The notes under the pieces: generated by a model
What the model saw: only the letters and a program-made list of their open reading frames with translations
What the model was told of the DNA's origin: nothing
Databases searched by the model: none
Made by a program: the position numbers and the translations under genes
NCBI GenBank assembly: GCA_965220875.1
Contig: OZ244849.1
Coordinates: forward strand, 744,001 to 808,000
Reading direction: 5' to 3'
Source of the DNA: WTFY01 sp965220875
Lineage (GTDB): Bacteria > Pseudomonadota > Gammaproteobacteria > UBA4575
DNA length: 64,000 nucleotides
In this document: positions 1-8,430 of the stretch, piece after piece
Position numbering within the stretch: the first letter of the stretch is position 1
Layout of the letters: the number at the start of each line of letters is the position of its first letter

Positions 1-642
1 GGCATGCTCGAAATTGAATGCAGATTGCTCGGCTTCATTCTGGCGGTACAGGTCACCGTATCGGACCGTGCGGTCACGGTCCCGTGTCCAGACCAGGTCA
101 TACACGCTGGAAACGTTTTGCAGGTACATGGCGATCCGTTCCACGCCGTAGGTAATCTCTCCGGTGACGGGCTTGCAGTCCAGCCCTCCGACCTGCTGAA
201 AGTAGGTGAACTGTGTCACTTCCATGCCATCCAGCCAGACTTCCCAGCCCAGTCCCCAGGCTCCCAGCGTGGGGGATTCCCAGTCATCCTCGACGAACCG
301 GATGTCGTGGACCAGGGAGTCGATGCCCAGTTCGGTGAGCGACTGCAGGTACAGTTCCTGGATTGTGTCCGGTGCCGGTTTCAGGACGACCTGGAACTGG
401 AAGTACCGCTGCAGCCGGTTCGGATTGTTTCCGTACCGCCCGTCGGTCGGGCGCCTGCAGGGCTGGACATAGGCACCCCGCCAGGGTTCGGGCCCGATGG
501 CACGCAGGAAGGTACCGGGGTGAAAGGAGCCGGCTCCCATCTCCATGTCGTAAGGCTGCTCGAGCACGCACCCGAGATGGCTCCAGTACTGTTCCAGACC
601 GGAGATCAGCTCTTGAAGCGTTGTGGTACGGGATGCTGGCAT
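1..642 (-). CDS. glyQ: Glycine--tRNA ligase alpha subunit (partial, 3' end beyond window)
   Basis: Class II aminoacyl-tRNA synthetase subunit that activates glycine and, with the beta subunit GlyS, charges tRNA-Gly in the cytoplasm. The visible 214 codons read MPASRTTTLQELISGLEQYW at the start and contain the family signatures HPGTFLRAIGPEPW, QPCRRPTDGRYG and LGIDSLVHDIRFVEDDWESP. The family is usually about 300 residues, so roughly the last third, and glyS if it follows, lie left of the window. The start is the ATG at 642-640. It is divergent from glnA, with a 360-bp spacer that holds the glnA control region; I see no clear promoter for glyQ itself. Identity is secure. Confidence 0.96.
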   Translation of the reverse strand, partial: MPASRTTTLQELISGLEQYWSHLGCVLEQPYDMEMGAGSFHPGTFLRAIGPEPWRGAYVQPCRRPTDGRYGNNPNRLQRYFQFQVVLKPAPDTIQELYLQSLTELGIDSLVHDIRFVEDDWESPTLGAWGLGWEVWLDGMEVTQFTYFQQVGGLDCKPVTGEITYGVERIAMYLQNVSSVYDLVWTRDRDRTVRYGDLYRQNEAEQSAFNFEHA

Positions 643-781
643 GGTTTGCGTACAGTGCGGCGCAGCACGAGTATACTTGCTCGGCACAGTAATTCCGAGC
701 CATGCAGGGGAAAAGCCGGGGCAGGGACCTGGCTGCAAGCACAGCCCTTGCGGCGAAGGGGATGATTGCCTCGCCACAATC

Positions 782-819
782 TGCACCAAATTGGTGTGAT
801 TATGCACTAATATAGTGCA
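782..819 (+). promoter_or_regulatory. Two tandem NtrC enhancer sites upstream of glnA
   Basis: Two 17-bp dyads fit the NtrC box TGCACCA-N3-TGGTGCA: TGCACCAAATTGGTGTG at 782-798 and TGCACTAATATAGTGCA at 803-819. The second lies inside a perfect 12-bp inverted repeat (arms 799-810 and 814-825 by eye). Their centres are 21 bp apart, two helical turns, which suits cooperative NtrC binding on one face. They lie about 90-125 bp upstream of the sigma-54 element at 907-922, like the enteric glnA enhancer. The remainder of the 643-1002 spacer shows nothing else I can name. Confidence 0.85.
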
Positions 820-906
820 TAATCACGTCACATGTTTCGCTGACCAGGAAGGTAAAACGACGTACAATGGCGCGCCGGCACTGCCGGAGTGCAGGGTGCC
901 ATTCTT

Positions 907-922
907 TGGCACAACTTGTGCT
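907..922 (+). promoter_or_regulatory. Sigma-54 (-24/-12) promoter of glnA
   Basis: TGGCACAACTTGTGCT matches the sigma-54 consensus TGGCACG-N4-TTGCA, with GG at -24 and GC at -12 in the required 12-bp register; the -12 element reads GTGC instead of TTGC. The predicted transcript starts near 933, about 70 nt before the glnA ATG. The paired NtrC sites upstream and the downstream ntrBC genes make nitrogen-regulated expression the natural reading. Confidence 0.8.
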
Positions 923-1002
923 TGTATCAATCGGGATGGTCTGCATGTACGAATCAAGATCAATAGAACAACATTTCAAGTCCATAAGCTAAGGAGTAAC
1001 CC

Positions 1003-2412
1003 ATGTCCGCGAGCGATGTAATCAAGATGATTCAGGATCACGGTGTCAAATTCGTCGATCTAAGGTTTACCGATACCCGGGGCAAGGAGCAGCATGTCTC
1101 TTTGCCTGCCTCGGTTGTGAACGAGGAGTTCTTTGAAAAAGGCAAGATGTTTGATGGCTCGTCGATAGCGGGCTGGAAAGGCATCAACGAATCCGACATG
1201 GTGCTGATGCCGGATGTGGAAACGGCGATTATCGACCCGTTTTACGCAGACACGACACTGGACCTGCGGTGTGACATTCTCGAGCCGTCTACCATGGAAG
1301 GGTATGTGCGCGATCCAAGATCGGCCGCCAAGCGTGCGGAAGCCTACCTGCGTTCCACTGGCATTGCCGACACCGCGTACTTTGGTCCGGAACCCGAGTT
1401 TTTCGTATTCGATGACATTCGCTGGTCCAATGAGATGTCCGGGGCTGCCTATGCGATCGACTCGGAGGAGTCGGCGTGGAATTCAAGCAAGGATTACGAG
1501 GAAGGCAACATCGGCCACCGGCCGGGTGTGAAAGGCGGTTATTTCCCTGTGCCCCCGGTTGATTCCCTGCAGGACGTGCGCTCCGCAATGTGCCTGACGC
1601 TCGAGCAGATGGGCGTTGATGTCGAGGTTCACCATCACGAGGTGGGCACAGCAGGACAATGCGAAATCGGCACGCGATTCAATACGCTTACCGTGCGTGC
1701 TGACTGGAACCAGATCCTGAAATACGTTGTGCACAACGTCGCCCACAATTACGGGAAGACGGCGACTTTCATGCCGAAGCCCATAGTAGGCGACAATGGC
1801 AACGGCATGCACGTGCACCAGTCCCTGTTCAAGGAAGGCGATAACCTGTTTACAGGGGACATGTACGGCGGCCTGTCGCAGACGGCGTTTTATTACATCG
1901 GTGGGATCATCCGGCATGCACGCGCCATCAATGCGTTCTCGAATGCCACCACGAACAGCTACAAGCGCCTGGTGCCGGGTTTTGAAGCCCCCGTCATGCT
2001 GGCGTACTCCGCACGCAACCGTTCGGCATCGATCCGGGTTCCGCACGAGGCCAATGCCAAGGCGAGACGCATTGAAGTGCGTTTCCCTGATGCTTCCGGC
2101 AACCCGTACCTGACCTATGCGGCCATGCTGCTTGCAGGCCTGGACGGTATCCAGAACCAGATCGATCCGGGAGCGCCTATCGACAAGGATCTGTATGACC
2201 TTCCTCCGGAAGAAGAAAAGAACATCCCGACCATCTGCGCGTCCCTGGATCAGGCGCTTGAAGCCCTGGATAACGACCGTGAGTTTCTCAAGGCCGGAGG
2301 CGCATTCTCGGATGACCTGATTGATGGATACATCGGGCTGAAGATGGAAGAAGTGACGGCGTTGCGCATGGCAACGCATCCCATCGAATTTGAGATGTAC
2401 TACAGCTGCTAG
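1003..2412 (+). CDS. glnA: Type I glutamine synthetase
   Basis: Makes glutamine from glutamate, ammonia and ATP; the central ammonia-assimilating enzyme, cytoplasmic and dodecameric in this family. The 469 residues match the usual GSI-beta length. The N-terminal beta-grasp part has FDGSSIAGWKGI, the catalytic part has EPEFFVFD, NGNGMHVHQS and KRLVPGFEAPV, and the C-terminal adenylylation motif DLYDLPPEE places the regulatory tyrosine at about residue 398. GlnE-type adenylylation control is therefore likely. ATG at 1003 has a good Shine-Dalgarno (TAAGGAG). It is first in the glnA-ntrB-ntrC cluster, behind the sigma-54 promoter and NtrC sites. An imperfect stem follows the stop. Confidence 0.98.
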   Translation: MSASDVIKMIQDHGVKFVDLRFTDTRGKEQHVSLPASVVNEEFFEKGKMFDGSSIAGWKGINESDMVLMPDVETAIIDPFYADTTLDLRCDILEPSTMEGYVRDPRSAAKRAEAYLRSTGIADTAYFGPEPEFFVFDDIRWSNEMSGAAYAIDSEESAWNSSKDYEEGNIGHRPGVKGGYFPVPPVDSLQDVRSAMCLTLEQMGVDVEVHHHEVGTAGQCEIGTRFNTLTVRADWNQILKYVVHNVAHNYGKTATFMPKPIVGDNGNGMHVHQSLFKEGDNLFTGDMYGGLSQTAFYYIGGIIRHARAINAFSNATTNSYKRLVPGFEAPVMLAYSARNRSASIRVPHEANAKARRIEVRFPDASGNPYLTYAAMLLAGLDGIQNQIDPGAPIDKDLYDLPPEEEKNIPTICASLDQALEALDNDREFLKAGGAFSDDLIDGYIGLKMEEVTALRMATHPIEFEMYYSC

Positions 2413-2429
2413 CCCGGCCAGCTTAGGGC

Positions 2430-2460
2430 CCGGAACACCCGGGTTCACGGGATGTTCCGG
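2430..2460 (+). terminator. Inverted repeat between glnA and ntrB
   Basis: Arms CCGGAACACCCG and CGGGATGTTCCGG form a stem of about 12 pairs with a one-base bulge and a short loop. No T-run follows, so it is not a textbook intrinsic terminator. It may stabilise the glnA 3' end or reduce read-through into ntrBC, as is seen in the glnALG operons of enteric bacteria. Confidence 0.45.
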
Positions 2461-2573
2461 TGACCTGCCAGGAATCCTTGCAGCGGTCACAGGGTCCTGG
2501 AGTCCATGCCAGCGGTTGCTGCCAGGTCATCGGTTGTATGACTTGGCAGCATGCTTGCAGCGACTGAACCTGT

Positions 2574-3656
2574 GTGGAACGAAATCCGGTCCATGTACTT
2601 GTCATGAAATCCGAAGAGATCATAGAACACTTGAACCTGGCCGTGCTGATGGTGGACGAGGCGTTGCATATACGCTATCTCAACCCGGCAGGCGAGGAAT
2701 TCCTGGGTACCGGGGTCCGGTGTGCACTCGGGCGGCCGTTGACGAATTTCATTCTCGATACAGGGGATGAATTCATCTCGCACATCCGGCGTTCCATCGA
2801 TACGGGAAATCCCGTGGCCGAACGGGAAATCTGTGTAAAGCGCCTGGGCGCAGGCGAGATCACGATCAACTGTGTTATCACACCGATACCGGCCGGTGGG
2901 GAAATGGAGTGCCTGCTCGAGATTACCCGGGTGGATCACTTGATTCGGATCTCGCACGAGGAACATCTGCTGACTGAAAACCTGGCAACCCGGACCATGC
3001 TGCGCGGACTGGCACATGAAATCAGGAATCCGCTGGGAGGGTTGCGAGGTGCAGCGCAGCTGCTTGCGGGAGAGCTGGCAGGGGAAGAGCTGCGCTGCTA
3101 CACCGATGTGATCATCGGTGAGGCAGACCGGCTGGACAAGCTGGTGGACGGCATGTTCGGGCCCGGGGTCAGCCCGCAGAAGCGGGAACTGAACATCCAC
3201 AATGTCCTGGAGCATGTACGCCATCTGGCCGTCGCCGAGGTGCCGGAAAGCGTGACTTTCAGCACGGATTACGATCCGAGTATTCCGGCGTTGCGTGCCG
3301 ACCGCGACCTGCTGGTCCAGGCGATGCTGAACCTGGTGGGGAATGCCGTGCGAGCAGTGGGCGACCAAGGTGATGTGTGCCTCAAGACCAGGGTGCTGAG
3401 GCAGTGCATGATCGGAGATACCTGCCACCGTCTGGTCATCCTGGTCAGCGTGGTGGATAACGGCTGCGGTATCGCGGAAGAGCTGAAACCGCAGATTTTT
3501 TTTCCGATGGTGTCCGGGAATGCGGAGGGGACCGGGCTGGGCCTGCCGATCGCACAGAGCCTGGTACACCTTCACGGGGGGCTGATCGAGTTTGACTCGG
3601 CCCCTGGCCAGACGGAATTCCGAGTCCTGTTGCCGCTGAATGGTGTGACGCACTGA
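2574..3656 (+). CDS. glnL: Nitrogen regulation sensor histidine kinase NtrB
   Basis: Cytosolic kinase/phosphatase that controls NtrC phosphorylation, normally under PII. An N-terminal PAS-like sensor occupies about residues 15-125. The dimerisation/H box LAHEIRNPLGG places the phospho-accepting His at about 148, and an ATPase domain follows with N box LNLVGNAVRAV, VVDNGCGIAEE and EGTGLGLPIAQS. There is no membrane segment, as expected for NtrB. The GTG at 2574 gives 360 residues; an in-frame ATG at 2604 (MKSEEIIEHLNLA) is at least as plausible. It lies 161 bp after glnA and 25 bp before ntrC. Also called ntrB. Confidence 0.95.
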   Translation: MERNPVHVLVMKSEEIIEHLNLAVLMVDEALHIRYLNPAGEEFLGTGVRCALGRPLTNFILDTGDEFISHIRRSIDTGNPVAEREICVKRLGAGEITINCVITPIPAGGEMECLLEITRVDHLIRISHEEHLLTENLATRTMLRGLAHEIRNPLGGLRGAAQLLAGELAGEELRCYTDVIIGEADRLDKLVDGMFGPGVSPQKRELNIHNVLEHVRHLAVAEVPESVTFSTDYDPSIPALRADRDLLVQAMLNLVGNAVRAVGDQGDVCLKTRVLRQCMIGDTCHRLVILVSVVDNGCGIAEELKPQIFFPMVSGNAEGTGLGLPIAQSLVHLHGGLIEFDSAPGQTEFRVLLPLNGVTH

Positions 3657-3681
3657 AAGACCGAGATCAGGGAGTAAACTG

Positions 3682-5094
3682 ATGAAAGACAGGCATGTTT
3701 GGATAATCGATGATGACCAGTCCATGCGCTGGGTGCTGGAGCGCGCACTGGGAAAAGCCGGCATACCCGTGAAGGTATTTGAGTCTGCATCGCTCGCGAT
3801 GCGTGAGATGCAGCAGCATGTACCGGCTGCGATCCTTACGGACGTGCGCATGCCCGGCCTGGACGGTTTTGAGTTTCTGGAACGGGTTCAGATGCAACAC
3901 CCGAAACTGCCGGTGATTGTCATGACGGCCTATTCGGACCTGCAAAGTGCCGTCGGTGCCTACGGGAAAGGGGCATTCGAGTACTTGCCCAAGCCTTTTG
4001 ACATGGACGAGGCCGTCGAACTGGTTCGCCGTGCCTGCCTGGACGCAGGGGAGGACAGCACATCGCCTTCTGCCGGGAACGGCCCTGCAGAGGACCCGCC
4101 CCTTCGGATCATTGGCAAGTCGCCGGCGATGCAGGAGGTTTTCCGTGCCATTGGACGATTGTCTCATTCGAGCATGACAGTGCTGATCAACGGGGCATCC
4201 GGGACCGGGAAAGAGCTGGTCGCACAGGCCCTGCATGAACACAGCCCGCGGGCCGCTGGGCCGTTTATTGCACTGAACATGGCAGCCATCCCGCGGGACC
4301 TGCTTGAAGCTGAACTGTTCGGCCATGAAAAAGGGGTCTTCACTGGAGCATTGGCCCAGCGCAAGGGCCGGTTTGAGCAGGCGCATGCGGGCACCCTGTT
4401 TCTGGATGAAATCGGTGACATGCCTTCTGATTTGCAGACGCGCCTGTTACGAATCCTGTCCGACGGGCATTTTTACCGGATCGGCGGATATGATCCGATC
4501 AAGGCGGATGTACGAGTCATCGCTGCAACCCACCAGAACCTGGAAGCGCGTGTACGCAAGGGCGAATTCCGGGAAGACCTGTTTCACCGTCTGAATGTGA
4601 TTCGCATCCGGATTCCCGCACTGAACGAACGCAGCGAGGACATCCCGCTATTGCTGCAGCATTTCATGCGCAGTTCTGCCAAGGAACTGGAGACTGAACC
4701 AAAACGGCTGGTTGAGGAGGTCGTGAAATACCTGGGTACACTGAGTTGGCCGGGGAATGTGCGTCAACTGGAGAATGTCTGCCGCTGGCTGACCGTGATG
4801 GCGGCTGGCAACGAGATTCACATGCAGGATCTGCCCATAGGGATGCTTGAGGATGACATGGGAGATTCGGAGGACTGGCGCAGCTTGTTGCGCGAGTGGG
4901 CGGACGGGGAGCTTGCGAAAGGAAGTGAGGCAATCTGGGACCGGGCGTTGCCGGAGTTCGAGAGTGTCATGATCGAGGCCGCCATGAAAAAAACCGGGGG
5001 CAGGCGGCAGCAGGCAGCCAAGCTGCTGGGGTGGGGCAGAAATACCCTGACCCGTAAGATTCAGGAACTGGGCCTGTTCGAAATTGCGGATTAG
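3682..5094 (+). CDS. glnG: Nitrogen regulation response regulator NtrC (sigma-54 activator)
   Basis: Phosphorylated by NtrB, binds enhancers such as 782-819 and remodels sigma-54 RNA polymerase. The receiver domain (about 1-120) has the acceptor Asp54 in TDVRMPG. The AAA+ domain (about 140-380) has Walker A GASGTGKE and Walker B LFLDEIGDM, and the C-terminal Fis-type helix-turn-helix is RRQQAAKLLGWGRNTLTRKI. The sigma-54-contacting loop reads GVFTGA (residues 218-223) where the family has GAFTGA; codon 219 is GTC at 4336-4338. A good GGGAG precedes the ATG. The stop codon overlaps that of the convergent znuA gene by 4 bp. Also called ntrC. Confidence 0.96.
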   Translation: MKDRHVWIIDDDQSMRWVLERALGKAGIPVKVFESASLAMREMQQHVPAAILTDVRMPGLDGFEFLERVQMQHPKLPVIVMTAYSDLQSAVGAYGKGAFEYLPKPFDMDEAVELVRRACLDAGEDSTSPSAGNGPAEDPPLRIIGKSPAMQEVFRAIGRLSHSSMTVLINGASGTGKELVAQALHEHSPRAAGPFIALNMAAIPRDLLEAELFGHEKGVFTGALAQRKGRFEQAHAGTLFLDEIGDMPSDLQTRLLRILSDGHFYRIGGYDPIKADVRVIAATHQNLEARVRKGEFREDLFHRLNVIRIRIPALNERSEDIPLLLQHFMRSSAKELETEPKRLVEEVVKYLGTLSWPGNVRQLENVCRWLTVMAAGNEIHMQDLPIGMLEDDMGDSEDWRSLLREWADGELAKGSEAIWDRALPEFESVMIEAAMKKTGGRRQQAAKLLGWGRNTLTRKIQELGLFEIAD

Positions 5095-6140
5095 CCTGCA
5101 GGATCCAGGCATTCCCTGAACGATTCTGCCATGTTGTTCAGGAGCATGAAGTACGCATCAGGTCCTTCATCCAGGGCGGCACCCAGGGGGTCCAGCCTGC
5201 CGAACCGGGCCTGGGTGCCTTCAGTGATGATGTCCACGAGACGGGAGTCAAACTGGGGTTCTGCAAATACACAGATCGCGCCGAGTTCTTGAATCTTGTC
5301 CCGTAAGCCCTGGATTCTACGAACGCTTGGTGATTGTTCCGAGCCGACGACGATCGAGCCTGCCGCACTCAGACCGAAACGGTCCTCGAAATATCGATAG
5401 GCGTCATGCAGCACGATAAAAGGCTTGTTTTGGGCCGGTTTCATCTGTTCGGTGATCTTTGAGGCAAGCGTTTCTAGCCGGTGAAGAAGCGCCCTGGAAT
5501 TTCTGGCAAAGATCTCGGCGTTGGCGGGATCTGACTCGGACAGGGTCGCCGCGATCAGGCGAGTCATCACAGCGGCATTTACCGGGTCCAGCCAGATATG
5601 CATATCATAGTCGCTGGCATGATCCCCTGAATCGTGTCCCTCCTCACCGTGTGAGGAGACATGAGTATCGGTGTGTTCGTCATCATGAGGAGGTGCGTGG
5701 TCCTCATCCTGCTCAGGGTCATCACCTTGCGGTGCAACGTGCCCTCCTGCTTGCGTGTCCTTGTTGCCTCGTGCAGTGTATGTCTCGAATGTCCCTCCTT
5801 CGCGGAGCCGTTTTCGGACCAGGCCCGGCGCTTCGAAAAGCATGATGACGCGGGCGTCGTTCGAGAGTGCCTGGACCGCATTGATGAGGGAAATCTCCAT
5901 GGACTTGCCAACCAGGAATACGACCCGGGCATTCTTGAGCTTCATCGCATCGGATGGGCGCAGACTGAAAGCGTGCGGAGACGCGGCACCCCGAATCAGC
6001 AGGTAAGGCTCGTCCACACCTGCCATCACTGCACTTACCAGGGAATGCACGGGTTTGATCGAGGTGACCACCCGGTGAGAGACCTCTGCATCTGCCGTGC
6101 CGAATGTCATGCTCACCAATAACATCACCAGCACCTGCAT
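5091..6140 (-). CDS. znuA: ZnuA-like zinc ABC transporter periplasmic binding protein
   Basis: Cluster A-I (family 9) metal-binding lipocalin-like fold of ABC importers, predicted periplasmic zinc capture. The ATG at 6140 gives a clean signal peptide (MQVLVMLLVSMTFGTADA); an upstream ATG at 6188 would add 16 residues and neither start has a strong Shine-Dalgarno. The metal ligands expected of ZnuA are visible: His in ASPHAF, His in DMHIWLDP, His in VLHDAYRYF and the acidic residue in AEPQFDS. Between the first two ligands lies a loop of about 50 residues rich in His, Asp and Glu, typical of zinc rather than manganese binders. No znuB/znuC is in the window. A CDF exporter is the upstream neighbour. 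I see no convincing Zur box in 6141-6392. Confidence 0.88.
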   Translation of the reverse strand: MQVLVMLLVSMTFGTADAEVSHRVVTSIKPVHSLVSAVMAGVDEPYLLIRGAASPHAFSLRPSDAMKLKNARVVFLVGKSMEISLINAVQALSNDARVIMLFEAPGLVRKRLREGGTFETYTARGNKDTQAGGHVAPQGDDPEQDEDHAPPHDDEHTDTHVSSHGEEGHDSGDHASDYDMHIWLDPVNAAVMTRLIAATLSESDPANAEIFARNSRALLHRLETLASKITEQMKPAQNKPFIVLHDAYRYFEDRFGLSAAGSIVVGSEQSPSVRRIQGLRDKIQELGAICVFAEPQFDSRLVDIITEGTQARFGRLDPLGAALDEGPDAYFMLLNNMAESFRECLDPAG

Positions 6141-6392
6141 TCGGTGCCGGATGTTTGGTGTGCAGTCGGTAAATCTAAGTGCTTGCATTCAGGATCAAGT
6201 CCGAGATCAGCTGATGCGGTACAGGCTCCTTGTTCGCGCGCTCACAATAGTGTCATGTCAGATGGCAGTAAGGATACCCTTAACATGGGCAAGCATCCAT
6301 CCTGCCACAGGCTTGGCAGCCTGGTATTGCATTGAAACATCACATCGTTCGCCTTGACCGATATTGCCCGTGGGACCGGAACAGGACGCCAG

Positions 6393-7316
6393 TCAGCTGG
6401 CCGGGGTTGCAGGCTTGTCAGAGCAGTCTTCCAGTTCGATTTGCACGGTTACATGATGGATATTAAATCGTTCTGACAAGCGCGCCTGGATTGCAGCCAC
6501 GACGGTATCCGGGTGGGTATCCTGCATGATCCGGGCGTGCAGTGTCAGCAAGGACCGGTCCTGTGACAATGACCAGGCGTGTACGTGATGCACATCTTCT
6601 ATACCCGGGATGCTTGAAACCAGGTCCGGGCCAATCTCGTGCACATCGAGTTGCTTGGGAACGCCTTCGAGCAGCACATGGGATGCATCCTTCACCAGAA
6701 ACGAGGCGCTACGCAGCACCAGCAGCCCAACCAGGATGGAGAGCAGCGCATCGATCGGCATCCAGCCGGTCATCATGATGACCAGTGCCGCAGTGATGGC
6801 TGCAACTGAGCCCAGCATATCTCCCAGTACGTGAATCAGGGCGCCTCGTATGTTGAGGTTTTCCCTGTCGGCCCCGCGAAGCAGGACAAATGCAGTGATA
6901 TTGACGACAAGGCCCAGAACCGCCGCTGCCAGCATGGGACCTGCCAGCACCTCTGTCGGCTGGAAGAAACGCTTGGCTGCCTCGGCGAAAATCCAGCCGA
7001 TGATAAAAATCAGGCTGATTCCGTTGGTATAGGCAGCGAGTACCGGGAAACGGTCGTAGCCGTAGGTTCGTGCCTTGTCTGCAGGGCGTCGGCTGAGTTT
7101 GAATGCCAGCAAGGCAATCAGCAGGGACACCGTATCGACGAGCATATGTGCGGCATCGGCCAGCAGTGCCAGGGATCCGGAAATCAGCCCGACAGTCACT
7201 TCGACGACCATGAAGCTTCCGATCAGCAAGAGCGTCCAGAATATGCGCTGCATATTGAGGCCATGCGTATCCACGCCCTCCCGGGCACGGTTACGAACGC
7301 TGTACCTGGTGGTCAT
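6393..7316 (-). CDS. Cation diffusion facilitator (CDF) family metal exporter
   Basis: Proton-driven inner-membrane efflux of a divalent cation, most likely zinc (ZitB/CzcD type). The 307 residues contain about six membrane segments (about 25-210) and a C-terminal cytoplasmic domain. The metal-site motifs are ADAAHMLVDT in TM2 and HVLGDMLGS in TM5, both with the HxxxD pattern of zinc transporters. The C-terminal domain has HHVHAWSLS. AAGGAAACC precedes the ATG. It sits between a dihydroorotate dehydrogenase and znuA on the same strand; placing an exporter next to an importer component suggests zinc homeostasis, but that is inference. Confidence 0.9.
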   Translation of the reverse strand: MTTRYSVRNRAREGVDTHGLNMQRIFWTLLLIGSFMVVEVTVGLISGSLALLADAAHMLVDTVSLLIALLAFKLSRRPADKARTYGYDRFPVLAAYTNGISLIFIIGWIFAEAAKRFFQPTEVLAGPMLAAAVLGLVVNITAFVLLRGADRENLNIRGALIHVLGDMLGSVAAITAALVIMMTGWMPIDALLSILVGLLVLRSASFLVKDASHVLLEGVPKQLDVHEIGPDLVSSIPGIEDVHHVHAWSLSQDRSLLTLHARIMQDTHPDTVVAAIQARLSERFNIHHVTVQIELEDCSDKPATPAS

Positions 7317-7413
7317 TGCAGGTTTCCTTGGGGCCCCTGCAGATTCCGCGTCGTTATTGGGATGCCCTGCGAGATCCTGGATGCACAGCTTGATGTCATG
7401 GGCTGTTGGGATT

Positions 7414-8370
7414 CTACGTGTATGCCGTGGTGTCCGAGTGCGGCGCCAGGCTTCCGGTTACCTCACTGACATGCTTGTAGTCATGCTTGTCCAGATAATC
7501 AATGATGCCCTGGTTGATTTTCCTGCAGCAAAGCGGGTCATAAAACAGGCCCGTACCCAGGCCTACCGCACTGGCCCCTGCGATCAGGAATTCGATGGCG
7601 TCGACGGTGTTGACAATGCCCCCCTGACCGATGATGGGTATCTTGTGAGGCTTGCACACCTGGTGTACCTCGTGCACTTTCAGCAAGGCGATCGGTTTGA
7701 TTGCGGGGCCGGATAAGCCGCCCTGGTTATTGTGCAGTACCGGCTGGCGGGTTTCAGCATTGATGGCCATGCCCATGACGGTATTGATGACGGCAAAGGC
7801 ATCACTGCCCGCCTCGATACAGCGTCTTGCATTGTGACGAATATCCGTCTGGTTCGGCGACAGCTTGGTGATGAGTGGTTTTCCGGTGACCTTGCGGCAG
7901 GCTTCCACTACGCGTGCAGACATTTCCGGATCGTTGCCAAAGGCCACGCCACCTTCCTTCACGTTCGGGCATGAGATATTGATTTCTATGGCATCGATCG
8001 TTGAATCATCGAATCTGCGTGTAACTTCCTGGTACTCCTCGACCGATGAGCCTGAGACGTTGGCGACAAACCGGGTTTGTGAAAAATCCAGTTTTGGGAG
8101 TACCTCTTTCACGATGGCATCCACCCCCGGGTTCTGCAGGCCAATCGCGTTCAGCATTCCATCCGGCGTTTCGGCAAGGCGGTGTGGCTGGTTTCCAAGG
8201 CGGGGCTCAAGCGTTGTGCCCTTCAGGCAAACGGCTCCCACGTCACGATTGGAAAAGCCCTGGATGCGGGTATATTCTTCCCCGAACCCCACGCAACCGG
8301 ACAGGAGGACCAGCGGTGAACCAAATTCCAGACCGCAGAAATCAACCTTGAGTCTTTGTTCGTTGCTCAT
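7414..8370 (-). CDS. pyrD: Dihydroorotate dehydrogenase, class 1B type
   Basis: FMN enzyme of pyrimidine synthesis that oxidises dihydroorotate to orotate. The 318 residues have the class 1 motif NISCPNVKEGGVAFGNDP with the catalytic-base Cys at about 134, rather than the Ser of class 2 enzymes. FMN-site motifs GGLSGPAIKPIAL and PIIGQGGIVNTVDAIEFLIA are present. It lacks the N-terminal membrane anchor of the class 2 PyrD that is usual in gammaproteobacteria. Class 1B enzymes work with the Fe-S/FAD subunit PyrK, which is not adjacent here. It follows gpsA by 60 bp. Substrate assignment rests on family; a related dihydropyrimidine dehydrogenase is less likely. Confidence 0.85.
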   Translation of the reverse strand: MSNEQRLKVDFCGLEFGSPLVLLSGCVGFGEEYTRIQGFSNRDVGAVCLKGTTLEPRLGNQPHRLAETPDGMLNAIGLQNPGVDAIVKEVLPKLDFSQTRFVANVSGSSVEEYQEVTRRFDDSTIDAIEINISCPNVKEGGVAFGNDPEMSARVVEACRKVTGKPLITKLSPNQTDIRHNARRCIEAGSDAFAVINTVMGMAINAETRQPVLHNNQGGLSGPAIKPIALLKVHEVHQVCKPHKIPIIGQGGIVNTVDAIEFLIAGASAVGLGTGLFYDPLCCRKINQGIIDYLDKHDYKHVSEVTGSLAPHSDTTAYT

Positions 8371-8430
8371 GTTCGCAGCCTGTGATTACATCAACGGAGT
8401 CGGGTTGCGAACCTCAGTGGCATGCCGCAT

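Noticed and set aside
4..765. A 253-codon plus-strand frame at the left edge
   Set aside because: It is antisense to glyQ, whose translation matches the family throughout.
1483..3851. Two long minus-strand open frames (335 and 454 codons) opposite glnA and ntrB
   Set aside because: They lie antisense to clear genes, have no family motifs or ribosome sites, and arise from GC-rich codon bias.
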